A stretch of 64,000 nt of DNA from Cellulomonas endophytica (GCF_004123805.1 NZ_RWJX01000002.1:62001-126000); one strand, 5' to 3'. Positions 35,336-44,279 are shown, numbered from the stretch's first letter. Notes: generated by a model from the letters alone, not told the origin. Made by a program: numbers and translations.

Positions 35336-35581
35336 GCCGACCACCCGCCCCACCACCCGTCGCCTCCCTGACGACGCGCGGACCGTAGCCGCGCTCGCGC
35401 ACCGGCCGCCCTCGTCCGTCCACAGGGCCCGTGGCAGAGCGGTCGACCGCCCCGCCCTCGGCGCTGGGCGGGCTCGACTGCCCGACGAGAGCCGGTGAGG
35501 CACCGGTCCGCCGTTCCCGCCCTCCTGGGCAGGCCACGGCGCTACGGTCCTGGTCCTCATCGCACGCACCCGGAGGCACTG

Positions 35582-36028
35582 ATGCCCGAGCCCGTCACCT
35601 GGACGACCGAGCTGTTCGAGGCGCGCCCCGGGGTCACCGGCATCCCCGTGCCGCCCGAGGTCCTCGCCGCGATCGGCGCCGGGAAGCGGCCCGCCCTCGT
35701 CGTGACGGTCGGCGCGCTGACCTACCGCACGACCGTCGGGACCATGGGCGGGCAGCAGCTCCTCGCGCTCAACAAGGAGCGCCGGGCGGAGGCGGCCGTC
35801 GACGTCGGCGTGCCGCTGGAGATCACCGCCGTGCTCGACGAGGCCCCGCGCGAGGTCGAGGTGCCCGCGGACCTGGCCGCCGCGCTCGACGCCGCCGGAC
35901 GGCGCGCCGCCTTCGACGCGCTCGCCCCCAGCCGTCGCAAGGCCGCCGTCGACGGCGTCCTCGGTGCGAAGGCGGAGGCGACCCGCGCCCGGCGCGTCGC
36001 CGCGGTGGTCGACGGGCTGGCGGGCTGA
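35582..36028 (+). CDS. YdeI/DUF1905-like small protein
   Basis: A 148-residue protein. The first 95 residues follow the DUF1905 beta-barrel pattern (VTWTTELFEA, GIPVPPEVLAAIGAGKRPALVVTVG, YRTTVGTMGGQQLLALNKERR), and the end is the YdeI/OmpD-associated helical segment (FDALAPSRRKAAVDGVLGAK). Function in the family is not established. The ATG has GGAGG six bases ahead, and a -10 box TACGGT lies at 35543-35548. It stands alone between convergent and codirectional genes. Confidence 0.82.
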   Translation: MPEPVTWTTELFEARPGVTGIPVPPEVLAAIGAGKRPALVVTVGALTYRTTVGTMGGQQLLALNKERRAEAAVDVGVPLEITAVLDEAPREVEVPADLAAALDAAGRRAAFDALAPSRRKAAVDGVLGAKAEATRARRVAAVVDGLAG

Positions 36029-36132
36029 CCGAGCCGCCCCCAGCACCGGCCGCACGGGCAGCGCCCACCGCGCCGCACGGCAGCGAGCGGCTCCGCCGGT
36101 AGGGTCGGCCCCCGCGACGGGGGAGGTCGGCC

Positions 36133-37773
36133 ATGACGGCTGCGCAGGGACGACGAGCGGGTGCTGCTCTGGTGGTGGCGCTCCTGGCCGCGGGCTGCAC
36201 CGGCGGCGAGGTGACGCCCCCACCGTCCGACCCGCCGTCGGCCGCGGCCGGCGCCACCGCCTCCCCGGAGCCGACGAGCAGCGGCGCCGCCGACGCCGAG
36301 AACGCCCCCCGGGTCGTCGAGACGACGCTCCTCGGCGACCCGGTCAGCCTCGAGGTCGGCCCGCTCGTCGTGCAGGGGGACGTCGCCGTGCTGCGGCTCG
36401 CGACGGTGACGAGCAGCACGACCTTCCTCATGACGGCGATGGCGGAGTCCTTCGAGGGCGCGAGCCCGGGTCCTACCGGCGTGCGGCTGCTCGACCGCGG
36501 CGCGGGCACGGTCCTGGTGCCGGCGCGCACCGCCACCGGCGCCCCGGCCACGACGAGCAACACCAGCCCCGGCGGGCCGGCCACCGACGCCGCCGTCCGG
36601 GCCGTCGGAGAGGGCGCCTCCGTCGTCTACGGGATCTACGCGGTCCCGACCGGGGACACGGTCGACGTCGTGCTCACCGAGGGCGGCACGGTCGCCGGCA
36701 TCCCGGTCGTCGACGTGGCCGACGCGTCGGAGTGGACCGTGCCGCTGGAGGAGATCTCCGAGCCGGTCGCCGACGCCCGGGCCCTGCCGCTGGAACGGTG
36801 GGTGGAGCTTCTCGACGGCGAGGTGCGGACACGGGACACCCCCGAGCAGGTCGCGCTGGACCTGGCGTCGGACGTGCTCTTCGCGAGCGACTCCGACGCC
36901 CTCGGGCCTGACGCCGAGGGCGCCCTCGCCGCGCTCGCCGCGCAGGTGACGGCCGCCGGTGACGGCGCCGGTGGCGCGCTGACGGTCGTCGGGCACACCG
37001 ACGACGTCGCGGACGACCCCTACAACCTCGACCTGTCCCGGCGCCGTGCCGCCGCCGTCGCGTCGCGGCTGGGGCAGCTCGTGGACCTGTCGTCGTGGAC
37101 CGTGACCGTCGACGGCCGCGGTGAGGCGGAGCCCCTCGTCCCGGGGACCGACCCCGCGTCGCGCGCGCTCAACCGCCGCGTGCAGGTGCTGCTCGCGCGG
37201 CCCGCCGCCGCCGCGGAGGACACCGCCGCGACGGTGGACACGGCGGCGCCGATCGTCGACGACGGCACGCCCCTCCCCCCGCCGGCAGGCCCGACCGCCA
37301 CCGGCGACGAGGGGGTCGACATCGTCGACTCCGGCATCCCCGTGCAGGTGCGCCTGCCGGAGGTGCGGCGGCTCGGCGGGATGCTCGTCGGCGACCTGGA
37401 GGTCACGAACGAGGGCACGACGTACCTCACCGCGACCGCCTTCGGGCTGGGGGCCTCCGACGCCCGCGGCGCCAACGACACGACCCTGATCTGGGCGGCG
37501 ACCAACGTGACCCTCCCTGTCGGCAGCACGCGCGTCTACCCGCTGGACTACGTCGGCCGTCCGGAGCCCCTGCGCCGCGAGCCCATGGCGGACCGCACGA
37601 TCACCGGTGTCGGTCCGGGCGACACCCGGATCGTCAGCGTCGTGTGGCCCGACACGGGCCAGGACACGGTCGTCGTGGAGGTCGCGCCGCACCAGGTGGA
37701 CTCGTACCTCGGCCTCGTCCCGCCGCCCCCGGCCCCGTTCCGCCTCACGGACGTCCCGGTCGTCGAGGGCTGA
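36133..37773 (+). CDS. Secreted lipoprotein with an OmpA-like domain
   Basis: A 546-residue exported lipoprotein: signal peptide and lipobox LLAAGC at the N-terminus, then a Pro/Ser/Thr tether. An OmpA C-like (peptidoglycan-associating) domain lies at about residues 240-360: DVLFASDSD, LTVVGHTDDVADDPYNLDLSRRR split over two strands, and SRALNRRVQV. The C-terminal 170 residues form a beta-rich domain I do not recognise, after a Pro-rich spacer. It probably sits on the outer face of the membrane contacting the cell wall. GGGAGG precedes the ATG, and a -10 TAGGGT is at 36100-36105. Confidence 0.85.
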   Translation: MTAAQGRRAGAALVVALLAAGCTGGEVTPPPSDPPSAAAGATASPEPTSSGAADAENAPRVVETTLLGDPVSLEVGPLVVQGDVAVLRLATVTSSTTFLMTAMAESFEGASPGPTGVRLLDRGAGTVLVPARTATGAPATTSNTSPGGPATDAAVRAVGEGASVVYGIYAVPTGDTVDVVLTEGGTVAGIPVVDVADASEWTVPLEEISEPVADARALPLERWVELLDGEVRTRDTPEQVALDLASDVLFASDSDALGPDAEGALAALAAQVTAAGDGAGGALTVVGHTDDVADDPYNLDLSRRRAAAVASRLGQLVDLSSWTVTVDGRGEAEPLVPGTDPASRALNRRVQVLLARPAAAAEDTAATVDTAAPIVDDGTPLPPPAGPTATGDEGVDIVDSGIPVQVRLPEVRRLGGMLVGDLEVTNEGTTYLTATAFGLGASDARGANDTTLIWAATNVTLPVGSTRVYPLDYVGRPEPLRREPMADRTITGVGPGDTRIVSVVWPDTGQDTVVVEVAPHQVDSYLGLVPPPPAPFRLTDVPVVEG

Positions 37774-37852
37774 CCCGCTGCGACACGTCGGCGGCGCGGT
37801 CGCGTCCTCCCCCGGCCGGCAGGGCACGCGCTCGTCGTGCGGGGCATCCGGG

Positions 37853-38740
37853 TCAGGCGCTCGTCGTGACCGCCGTCCGCGCGCCGCCCGTCACGCGCAG
37901 GAGCTCCAGGGCCTGGGCGGCCGAGCTCCCGGCGGGCGCCGAGTGCACGACGATCTTCGCGTCCGAGCCGGGGGCGGTGAGCACGTCGCAGTCGAGCAGG
38001 ACCGGGCCGACGACCGGGTGGAGCACCGTCTTGAGCGCCGACTGGTGCTCGCCCGTCGCGCCGCTGTCCCACAGCCGCGCGAACCGCCGGCTGTCACGGT
38101 GCAGCTCGGCGACGAGGGCCCGCAGCCCGCGGTCGTCCGGGTAGCGGCCGGCCGCCACCCGCAGGTCCGCGACGAGCGCCGCCTCGAACGCCGCGATGTG
38201 CTCCCGGTCGGCCCCCGACCCCTGCTCGCCGACCGAGGAGGGCACCGCCGCGTGGCCCGTGCCGAGGAACCGGGTGCGGACGAGGTTGCGCTCCGTCCCC
38301 GGCAGGAGGCCGGGGTCGCCGAGCAGCGCCGACCACAGCGGGGTCCAGGTGATGAGGTCCCACGACGCGCTGAACACGGCGACCGGCAGCTCGGTCAGCC
38401 GGTGCACGAGGCGCACGATCCCGGGCGGGAGGTGGGTCGAGACCGTCGTCGGGCGCGGGGGCAGCAGGCCCGCCAGCACGTGCAGGTGGTCCCGCTCGTC
38501 GTCGGACAGCTGCAGCGCCCGCGCGAGCGCGCTCACCACCTGGGCGGACGGGTGCGTCGCCCGTCCCTGCTCGAGGCGCACCACGTAGTCGACGGACAGG
38601 CCCGCCAGGTGCGCGAGCTCCTCGCGGCGCAGCCCGCGGGCCCGCCGTCGGCCGGTCGCCACCCCGACGTCCGCGGGGTCGAGCCGGTCCCGCCACCGCC
38701 GCAGCGCCGTCCCGAGCGTCTCGGTCACCGTGTCCGTCAC
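37853..38740 (-). CDS. XRE-family regulator with MmyB-like ligand domain
   Basis: A 295-residue regulator. The helix-turn-helix is in GLRREELAHLAGLSVDYVVRL (residues about 36-56), the typical opening of this actinobacterial class, followed by EQGRATHPS and the MmyB-like PAS domain (AVFSASWDLITWTPLW). It is divergent from the short-chain dehydrogenase at 38855 and is a probable regulator of it; such pairs are very common. The GTG at 38740 is used. Confidence 0.9.
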   Translation of the reverse strand: MTDTVTETLGTALRRWRDRLDPADVGVATGRRRARGLRREELAHLAGLSVDYVVRLEQGRATHPSAQVVSALARALQLSDDERDHLHVLAGLLPPRPTTVSTHLPPGIVRLVHRLTELPVAVFSASWDLITWTPLWSALLGDPGLLPGTERNLVRTRFLGTGHAAVPSSVGEQGSGADREHIAAFEAALVADLRVAAGRYPDDRGLRALVAELHRDSRRFARLWDSGATGEHQSALKTVLHPVVGPVLLDCDVLTAPGSDAKIVVHSAPAGSSAAQALELLRVTGGARTAVTTSA

Positions 38741-38780
38741 GGGCCCATCCTCGCGCTCCCCGCCGGTGCGGCGGCAGGCT

Positions 38781-38809
38781 CGACGGTGGTACCGCCGGTC
38801 CTACCGTCG
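38781..38809. promoter_or_regulatory. Inverted repeat between XRE regulator and dehydrogenase
   Basis: CGACGGT (38781-38787) and ACCGTCG (38803-38809), perfect seven-base arms with centres 22 bases apart, with GGTACC between them. It is a likely operator for the XRE regulator. Confidence 0.5.
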
Positions 38810-38854
38810 CGAGGGGCACTGGCAGACCCTCGGCGTGGCCCGGAGGGTGGAGCC

Positions 38855-39550
38855 ATGACCACGACACTGATCACCGGGGCCAACAAGGGCCTCGGGTACG
38901 AGTCCGCCCGCCGCCTCCTCGCCCTCGGCCACACCGTGCTCGTCGGCGCCCGCGACCCCGAGCGCGGCCGGGCCGCCGCCGACGCGCTCGGTGCGCGCTT
39001 CGTCCCCCTCGACGTCACGGACGACGCGTCCGTCGCGGCCGCCGTCGCCGACGTCGAGGCCCACGAGGGCACCCTGGACGTGCTCGTCAACAACGCGGGC
39101 GTCGCGGGCTCCTCGTCGCCGGTCGAGACCTTGACCGCCGCGGACGCGGAAGCCGTCTTCGCGACGAACGTGCTCGGCGTCGTCCGCACGACGCAGGCGT
39201 TCCTGCCCCTGCTGCGCCGCTCGGGCGCCCCCGTCGTCGTCAACGTCACCAGCGGCCTCGGCTCCTTCGCCGCGGTGCACGACGAGGCCCGCATCGAGTC
39301 CAAGGTCGTCGCACCGTTCTACACCGCGTCGAAGTCGGCCGTCACGATGCTCACCGTGCAGTACGCCAGGGCCCTCCCCGAGCTGCGGGTCAACGCCGTC
39401 GACCCCGGGTACACCGCCACCGACCTGAACGGCAACAGCGGGCCGCAGACGGTCACGGAGGGCACCGACGCCATCGTCGCGATGGCGACCATCGGCGCCG
39501 ACGGACCGACCGGCACGCTGCAGGACCGCGAGGGCGTCCTGGCCTGGTGA
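38855..39550 (+). CDS. Short-chain dehydrogenase/reductase
   Basis: NAD(P)-dependent oxidoreductase of 231 residues with a Rossmann fold. The cofactor loop is TGANKGLG (residues 7-14), NNAG follows near residue 80, and the catalytic pair is YTASK. It is close to the carbonyl-reductase-like SDRs found beside XRE/MmyB regulators. The ATG at 38855 has GGAGG about eight bases upstream. The natural substrate is unknown. Confidence 0.92.
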   Translation: MTTTLITGANKGLGYESARRLLALGHTVLVGARDPERGRAAADALGARFVPLDVTDDASVAAAVADVEAHEGTLDVLVNNAGVAGSSSPVETLTAADAEAVFATNVLGVVRTTQAFLPLLRRSGAPVVVNVTSGLGSFAAVHDEARIESKVVAPFYTASKSAVTMLTVQYARALPELRVNAVDPGYTATDLNGNSGPQTVTEGTDAIVAMATIGADGPTGTLQDREGVLAW

Positions 39551-39592
39551 CGCGCGCACCGGGCGGCGAGGGGGTCGTCGCCCGGCCGTCCG

Positions 39593-40501
39593 TCACGGCG
39601 AGGAGGAGAGCTCCGCCGCGACGACCCGCACGAGGCGCTCCGCCGCGTCCCGCGTGAGGGACGGCATCTCGACGAGGACCGCCTCGACCGCGCGACGGTG
39701 CCGCACCTCGGTGCCGTCGAGGCCGACCGGTGCCGCGGCCCTCGCCGGACGCCGCGGGGCCGGCGGCGTGGGCAGGCCCGGCACGACGATGTAGCCGTCC
39801 TCGACCGTGCCGAGCACCACCATGCGGTCGCGCTCGGTGGCCCAGAGCCAGGCGAGGTGGGCGCAGACGATCGCGTCCACCTCGTCCTCGATGCGGTCGA
39901 GGTCGACGGGGCGGGTCGCCTGCACGGCCGCGTCCCGCAGGTGCTGCCAGCGGGCGTTCGACGCCAGCCCGAGCAGAGGCCCGGCGACGCGCTCGAGGTG
40001 GTCGAGCAGCACCCGCCAGGCGGCCGACCGCGACTCCAGGTCGCGTCCCGGCTTCGACTTGTACGGGATCACCCGCTCCAGCCCGAAGAGCACCACCATC
40101 GCCGGGTGCGGGTAGACCTCGATCGCCACCGAGGTGTGCGCGTCGGGACGCACGTCGGGGTCGACCGTCCATCCGTGCCGCTGGGCCAACCGCTCGCCCC
40201 GGGGCGGGTCGAAGTGCCGGTTGCTGCGGTTGGCGGGGTAGGCGCCGGCGGCGTAGCGCCCGAAGTGCTGCGTCACGAGCCGCTCCGCCGGGCGCATCCC
40301 CGTGAGGTTCGGCACGACGAGGGGCGCGTCGATCGCCGAGACGACGGGCGCGCCCGCCGTGTGCGTCCGCACGACGGCGTCGAGCTCCTCGTCGGTCACG
40401 ACGCTGCTCGAGTGCACGAGGCAGCCGGCCTCGTCGAGCACCGCCACCCCTGTCCTGGCGGTGGGCCCCCAGGCGAGGTCGATCCCGACGAAGCGCGTCA
40501 T
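39593..40501 (-). CDS. DUF429 protein
   Basis: A 302-residue protein of the DUF429 group, an RNase H-like fold. It starts FVGIDLAWGP, with the acidic residue typical of the first strand, then SAIDAPLVVPN, AYPANRSN, AIEVYPHPAMVVLFGL and EDEVDAIVCAHLAWLW, all conserved in this group. No function is established. A -10-like TAGACA (40508-40513 on the opposite reading) lies six bases from the ATG, suggesting leaderless expression. Confidence 0.85.
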   Translation of the reverse strand: MTRFVGIDLAWGPTARTGVAVLDEAGCLVHSSSVVTDEELDAVVRTHTAGAPVVSAIDAPLVVPNLTGMRPAERLVTQHFGRYAAGAYPANRSNRHFDPPRGERLAQRHGWTVDPDVRPDAHTSVAIEVYPHPAMVVLFGLERVIPYKSKPGRDLESRSAAWRVLLDHLERVAGPLLGLASNARWQHLRDAAVQATRPVDLDRIEDEVDAIVCAHLAWLWATERDRMVVLGTVEDGYIVVPGLPTPPAPRRPARAAAPVGLDGTEVRHRRAVEAVLVEMPSLTRDAAERLVRVVAAELSSSP

Positions 40502-40663
40502 CGGTCCTGTCTACCGGTCAGGTCCGACATCCGTCGGTCCCGCCGGGCCGGCGCGTCCACAGGAGGCAGGTCACCCGTCCCGGCGATGGTCCCGGCGACG
40601 GGGCGGCGTCCGCTCCGCGGCCGGCGCGTGGTCGTGTGCCGCACGCCGGCGGCGGACGACGCG

Positions 40664-41353
40664 TCAGGCCGAGAGGAAGCGGGCGTAGAACGCCCGGGGG
40701 TCCTCGGCCAGCGAGGCCTTCACCATCGCGCTCCAGTCGTCGTCGACGACCTCGAGGTCCCCGGCCTCGACGGCGTCGAGCACCCGGCGGACGACGACGG
40801 CCGGGTCGGTCTTCGGACCGTCGACCCCCCGGGCCATGTCCGTGTCGGCCAACCCCAGGTGGACCGAGGTGACCTGCGTGCCCTGCCCGGCGAGCTCCAG
40901 GCGCAGCGCGTTGCTCATGTTCCAGTTCGCGGCCTTGGAGACCGCGTACGACCCGGTGCCCGGGAAGGCGAACCAGGACAGCGCCGAGGCGACGTTGACG
41001 ACCGCCCCGCCGCCGTTCGCCGCGAGGACGGGTGCGAAGGCACGAACCATCGCCAGTGTCCCCCAGAAGTTCACGTCCATGTCCGCCCGCACGCCCTCGA
41101 GGTCACCGAGCAGCGGCGTGCCGGTCGAGATGCCGGCGTTGTTGATCAGGAGGTCGACGTCGCCGGCGAGCGCGGCAGCTGCGGCGACGGCGTCGGGGTC
41201 GGTGATGTCGAGGGCGACCGGCCGGGCGCCCGGCAGGTCGATCGTGCCCGGCTCGCGGGCGGCGGCGTAGACGGTCGTGCCCCGCGCGAGGAGCTCGAGG
41301 GCGAAGTGGCGGCCGAGGCCGCGGTTGGCGCCGGTGACGAGTGCAGTGGTCAT
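40664..41353 (-). CDS. Short-chain dehydrogenase/reductase next to a MerR regulator
   Basis: SDR of 229 residues: TGANRGLG at residues 7-14, NNAGIS, and the catalytic YAVSK. It lacks any membrane segment. The ATG at 41353 is seven bases from a -10 TAGCGT, so the message is probably leaderless. It is divergent from the MerR gene at 41420, and its promoter has a long 20-base spacer of the kind opened by MerR proteins. Confidence 0.92.
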   Translation of the reverse strand: MTTALVTGANRGLGRHFALELLARGTTVYAAAREPGTIDLPGARPVALDITDPDAVAAAAALAGDVDLLINNAGISTGTPLLGDLEGVRADMDVNFWGTLAMVRAFAPVLAANGGGAVVNVASALSWFAFPGTGSYAVSKAANWNMSNALRLELAGQGTQVTSVHLGLADTDMARGVDGPKTDPAVVVRRVLDAVEAGDLEVVDDDWSAMVKASLAEDPRAFYARFLSA

Positions 41354-41360
41354 GTGCGGC

Positions 41361-41392
41361 ACGCTAGGACCTACCGTTGACGTCAGGGTCAA
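41361..41392 (-). promoter_or_regulatory. MerR-type promoter of the dehydrogenase
   Basis: On the minus strand the -35 is TTGACC (41392-41387) and the -10 TAGCGT (41366-41361), 20 bases apart instead of 17. A TTGAC/GTCAA dyad (41377-41381 and 41388-41392) overlaps it. Overlong spacing with a dyad is the hallmark of MerR-activated promoters. Confidence 0.65.
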
Positions 41393-41419
41393 GTCCATCG
41401 CGATCGGTCGGGAGGTCGG

Positions 41420-41812
41420 GTGCGCATCGGTGAGGTCGCCGCACGGGCGGGCGTCAGCGTGCGGGCGCTGCGCTACTACGAGGAGCAGGGGCTGCTGGTC
41501 GCCGACCGCAGCGCGAGCGGGCAGCGCCACTACCCGCCGGAGGCCGTCGACCGGGTGCTCTTCATCCAGGCCCTCTACGCCGCCGGTCTCGGCAGCAGGG
41601 CCGTCCTGGGGATCCTGCCGTGCATGGAGCACGGCATCCTCACCGACGAGATGCACGAGCGGCTGCTGGCCGAGCGGGATCGCGTGCAGGCACAGCTCGA
41701 CGAGCTGACCGCGACGCGCGACAAGCTCGACGCCGTCATCCGCGCGGGGCAGGCGCACCGGCCCGGGCAGTCGGCCGGCACGGGCTCGGACGGACGCGCG
41801 GGAGCCGCCTGA
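41420..41812 (+). CDS. MerR-family transcriptional regulator
   Basis: A 130-residue MerR regulator. The winged helix-turn-helix is MRIGEVAARAGVSVRALRYY with EEQGLL following, then the long dimerisation helix (LAERDRVQAQLDELTATRDK). One Cys (ILPCMEHGI) is not enough for a metal site, so the inducer is probably organic or redox. It begins with GTG at 41420 and is divergent from the SDR it probably activates. Confidence 0.92.
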   Translation: MRIGEVAARAGVSVRALRYYEEQGLLVADRSASGQRHYPPEAVDRVLFIQALYAAGLGSRAVLGILPCMEHGILTDEMHERLLAERDRVQAQLDELTATRDKLDAVIRAGQAHRPGQSAGTGSDGRAGAA

Positions 41813-41875
41813 GCCGCAGGACCGCCCACTGGTGGACGACGAGCCGCTCGTGCTGGGCGACTCCGCTCCACCCAG

Positions 41876-41891
41876 CGCTCGCCGACGAGCG
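41876..41891 (+). terminator. Small hairpin after the MerR gene
   Basis: CGCTCG-CCGA-CGAGCG, a six-pair stem with a four-base loop 64 bases after the MerR stop and no U-tract. Termination is possible but unproven. The rest of 41813-42013 shows nothing recognisable. Confidence 0.3.
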
Positions 41892-42013
41892 GGCACCCCG
41901 AGCCCGCCCCGTTGGGCCGACCGGGTGACGATGCGGATCGCAGGTCACCCCAGCGGTCCACAGATCCGCCGGGACCGCACCACGACGATCGGACCGATGC
42001 CACCATTTCGCCC

Positions 42014-42604
42014 GTGACGACGAAGGCCCGCACCGCGGCACGCCTGGCGGCGGCGGGCGCCGTCGCCCTGCTCCTCGCCGCCTGCGGCGACGACCCCGCC
42101 CCCATCGCGCTCCCGACGGTCACGAGCAACCCGTCCATGGCAAGCCCTGTCGCGACCGCGACAACCGTCCCGGTCCCAACACCGGTTCCCTCCCCGGTCG
42201 CGAGGGTGACGGACCCCTCGCCAGACGGAGCCATTGCAGCCGCCGTCTATTTCAGCGAGCTCTACGGCTATGCCGTCTCTACGGGAGACCTTGCGGCGTG
42301 GCGGGACGTGAGCGATCCCGAGTGCTCGTACTGCAAAGTCGTAGCAGAAGACGTCGAGGCGGGGGGTGACTATCGCTTTGAGGGCGGACAAACCAGGGTG
42401 CTGGAGGCCTCGCTTGTGGGCGTCAACAGTGCCCAAGATCACCTTGTCCACTTGATCATCGAACAAGATGCCTGGACCTCCACCGGAGTAGACGGATCCT
42501 CGAAAAGCGGCGAGCGGACGTCGATCAATGCCGACGCCCTGCTGCACCACAACGGCTCCCAGTGGATTGTGCTCGAGTACGACGCTGTGAATTCTGCGGC
42601 ATGA
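42014..42604 (+). CDS. Small lipoprotein, DUF6318-like
   Basis: A 196-residue lipoprotein. The signal peptide ends in LLLAAC; a Pro/Thr/Val linker leads to a small domain with YFSELYGYAVSTGDLAAWRD, a close pair of cysteines (CSYC) and QDHLVHLIIEQ. This resembles the actinobacterial DUF6318 group, from memory. Base composition falls clearly below the window average from about 42230. The GTG is chosen at 42014; the stop overlaps the next start (ATGA at 42601-42604). Confidence 0.75.
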   Translation: MTTKARTAARLAAAGAVALLLAACGDDPAPIALPTVTSNPSMASPVATATTVPVPTPVPSPVARVTDPSPDGAIAAAVYFSELYGYAVSTGDLAAWRDVSDPECSYCKVVAEDVEAGGDYRFEGGQTRVLEASLVGVNSAQDHLVHLIIEQDAWTSTGVDGSSKSGERTSINADALLHHNGSQWIVLEYDAVNSAA

Positions 42605-43425
42605 TTGAGGTTGTCGCCTTTCTCGCTTTGGCGGTTCTACCTTTCACTCCCGAGGGAGCCATGGGCCGAAACGACGACAGGGCAACCGTTGACCTCTGGG
42701 ATGCGCGTGATGTGTCCGCCGGAAAGACCGCATCACCGGTAACCACCGGCCAAGGGACAACGGATCCAAACGAATATCTGAGAACTCACGCTTGCATCCG
42801 CACGTCCAATTTGACGCACAGCCCCGCTGAAATCCCCTGCTTTGACGGTGAAGGGGTGCGCGCGCTGCCCGAGTGCGGTGATGGCGAACGCCCGCTCCTC
42901 CCGCTGTTCTCGCGGCCTCGTGAGTCCGTGGGCCGGTGGACATTCGTCGAGGGCGCGACTTGCGCAGCAGCGCCGGAGGCGGCGGCCGTGCCGACCGTCA
43001 CCGAGGCGGAGTTCCGGCGGCTGCCGCTCCCCGCGCCCGGTGCGCGGGCGCAGCCGGCCGTCGGCGACCTGCTGGTGAACATGCCCGTCGTCCTGCTGGC
43101 CGAGCCGGCACCCACCACGCTGACCACAACCGTCCTCGGCACGCCCGTCGAGGTCGAGGCCACGCCGTCGAGCTGGACGTGGACCTTCTCCGACGGCTCG
43201 GCCCCGCTGACGACCACGAGCCCCGGCCGCCCCTGGCCGGCAGCCGACGTCACCCGCACGTTCACGTCCGCGGGCCCGGTCGAGATCGCGTGCACCGTGA
43301 CGTGGACGGGGCGCTACCGCGTCGCCGGCGCGGCGACGTGGAACCCGGTCGAGGGCACCGCCACGACGACCTCCACGCTGCCGGCCCGCACGGTCGTCGA
43401 GCGGCGGGCGCACCTCGTCGGCTGA
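42601..43425 (+). CDS. Secreted PKD-like domain protein
   Basis: A 274-residue exported protein with a short hydrophobic leader (MIEVVAFLALAVLPF). Cysteine-containing N-terminal half (THACIRTS, EIPCFDG) and a C-terminal PKD-like beta-sandwich: SWTWTFSDGS, then RTFTSAGPVEIACTVTW. The first 115 codons are lower in GC, and from about 42945 the gene returns to the local norm, as if two parts of different origin were joined. It overlaps the lipoprotein gene by four bases and is probably co-expressed; the pair may act at the cell surface. Confidence 0.75.
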   Translation: MIEVVAFLALAVLPFTPEGAMGRNDDRATVDLWDARDVSAGKTASPVTTGQGTTDPNEYLRTHACIRTSNLTHSPAEIPCFDGEGVRALPECGDGERPLLPLFSRPRESVGRWTFVEGATCAAAPEAAAVPTVTEAEFRRLPLPAPGARAQPAVGDLLVNMPVVLLAEPAPTTLTTTVLGTPVEVEATPSSWTWTFSDGSAPLTTTSPGRPWPAADVTRTFTSAGPVEIACTVTWTGRYRVAGAATWNPVEGTATTTSTLPARTVVERRAHLVG

Positions 43426-43522
43426 ACGAGGGCCCGACCCGGCCCTCCTCCAGCCCTTCCCTGCGGCACCGCCGACCGGCCGCCGGAGGGCGACGGGTGA
43501 CGACGTGGCGTAGACCGGGGGC

Positions 43523-44197
43523 ATGCCCGCTCCCTCCGCGCTGCTCCTCGACGCCGACGGCACGCTCGTCGACTCCACGTATCTCCACGCCCTGGCGTGG
43601 TCGCAGGCGCTGGCCGAGGCCGGCACGCCGGTCGAGACCTGGCGGCTGCACCGGCTCGTCGGGATGGGCGGCCCGATGCTGCTGCGCCGGGTGCTCGGCG
43701 ACCGGGCCGAGGACGTGGAGGAGCGCGTGACCGCGCGGCACTCCGAGCTCGCGCTCGCCCTCGCGGACGTGCACATGCGCGCGCTGCCCGGGGCGCGGGA
43801 CCTGCTCGCCGCCGTGCGCGAGCGCGGGGTGCGGACCGTCCTGGCCACCACCGCCCCGGCGGACGAGCTGGAGAAGATCCGCGCGGCGCTCGACGCGGAC
43901 GACCTCCTCGACGCGGTGACCTCGGGGGACGACGTCGAGGGCGCCAAGCCGCACCCGGACCTGGTGCAGGAGGCGCTCCGCCGGGTCGGCGTGGGCGCGG
44001 ACCGCGCCCTCTACGTCGGGGACGCGACCTGGGACGTCGAGTCCTCGGGCCGCGCCGGGGTGCCGTGCCTCGGCGTCCTCACCGGCGGCATCAGCGAGGC
44101 CGAGCTCCGCGACGCCGGCGCCGTCGCGGTGTACTCGTCGGTCGCGGACCTGCTCGCGGGGCTGGACACCTCGCCCGTGGCGCGGCTCTGGGGCTGA
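43523..44197 (+). CDS. HAD-superfamily hydrolase
   Basis: A 224-residue haloacid-dehalogenase-type phosphatase: LLLDADGTLVDS gives the nucleophile Asp 10 and acid Asp 12, TTAP the second motif, KPHPD the lysine, and YVGDATWDVES the metal-binding acidic pair. A four-helix cap lies between residues 17 and 85, as in phosphoglycolate- or beta-phosphoglucomutase-like members. The substrate is unknown. A -10-like TAGACC is six bases before the ATG. Confidence 0.9.
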   Translation: MPAPSALLLDADGTLVDSTYLHALAWSQALAEAGTPVETWRLHRLVGMGGPMLLRRVLGDRAEDVEERVTARHSELALALADVHMRALPGARDLLAAVRERGVRTVLATTAPADELEKIRAALDADDLLDAVTSGDDVEGAKPHPDLVQEALRRVGVGADRALYVGDATWDVESSGRAGVPCLGVLTGGISEAELRDAGAVAVYSSVADLLAGLDTSPVARLWG

Positions 44198-44239
44198 CCG
44201 GGTGGCCGCGCGAGGGCGCGGCAGGAGGGGCGGAGGGCG

Positions 44240-44279
44240 CCCTCCGGCGCCCTCCGGCGCTGTCCGGCGCGGTCCGGCG
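44240..44279. repeat. Four tandem 10-base repeats
   Basis: CCCTCCGGCG, CCCTCCGGCG, CTGTCCGGCG and CGGTCCGGCG run without gaps between convergent genes (HAD hydrolase and SNF2 helicase). They follow GGAGGGCGCC, so the first units can fold back into a GC-rich hairpin that may end transcription. Confidence 0.65.

Noticed and set aside
44240..44279. CRISPR array
   Set aside because: Ten-base units without spacers; no cas genes.
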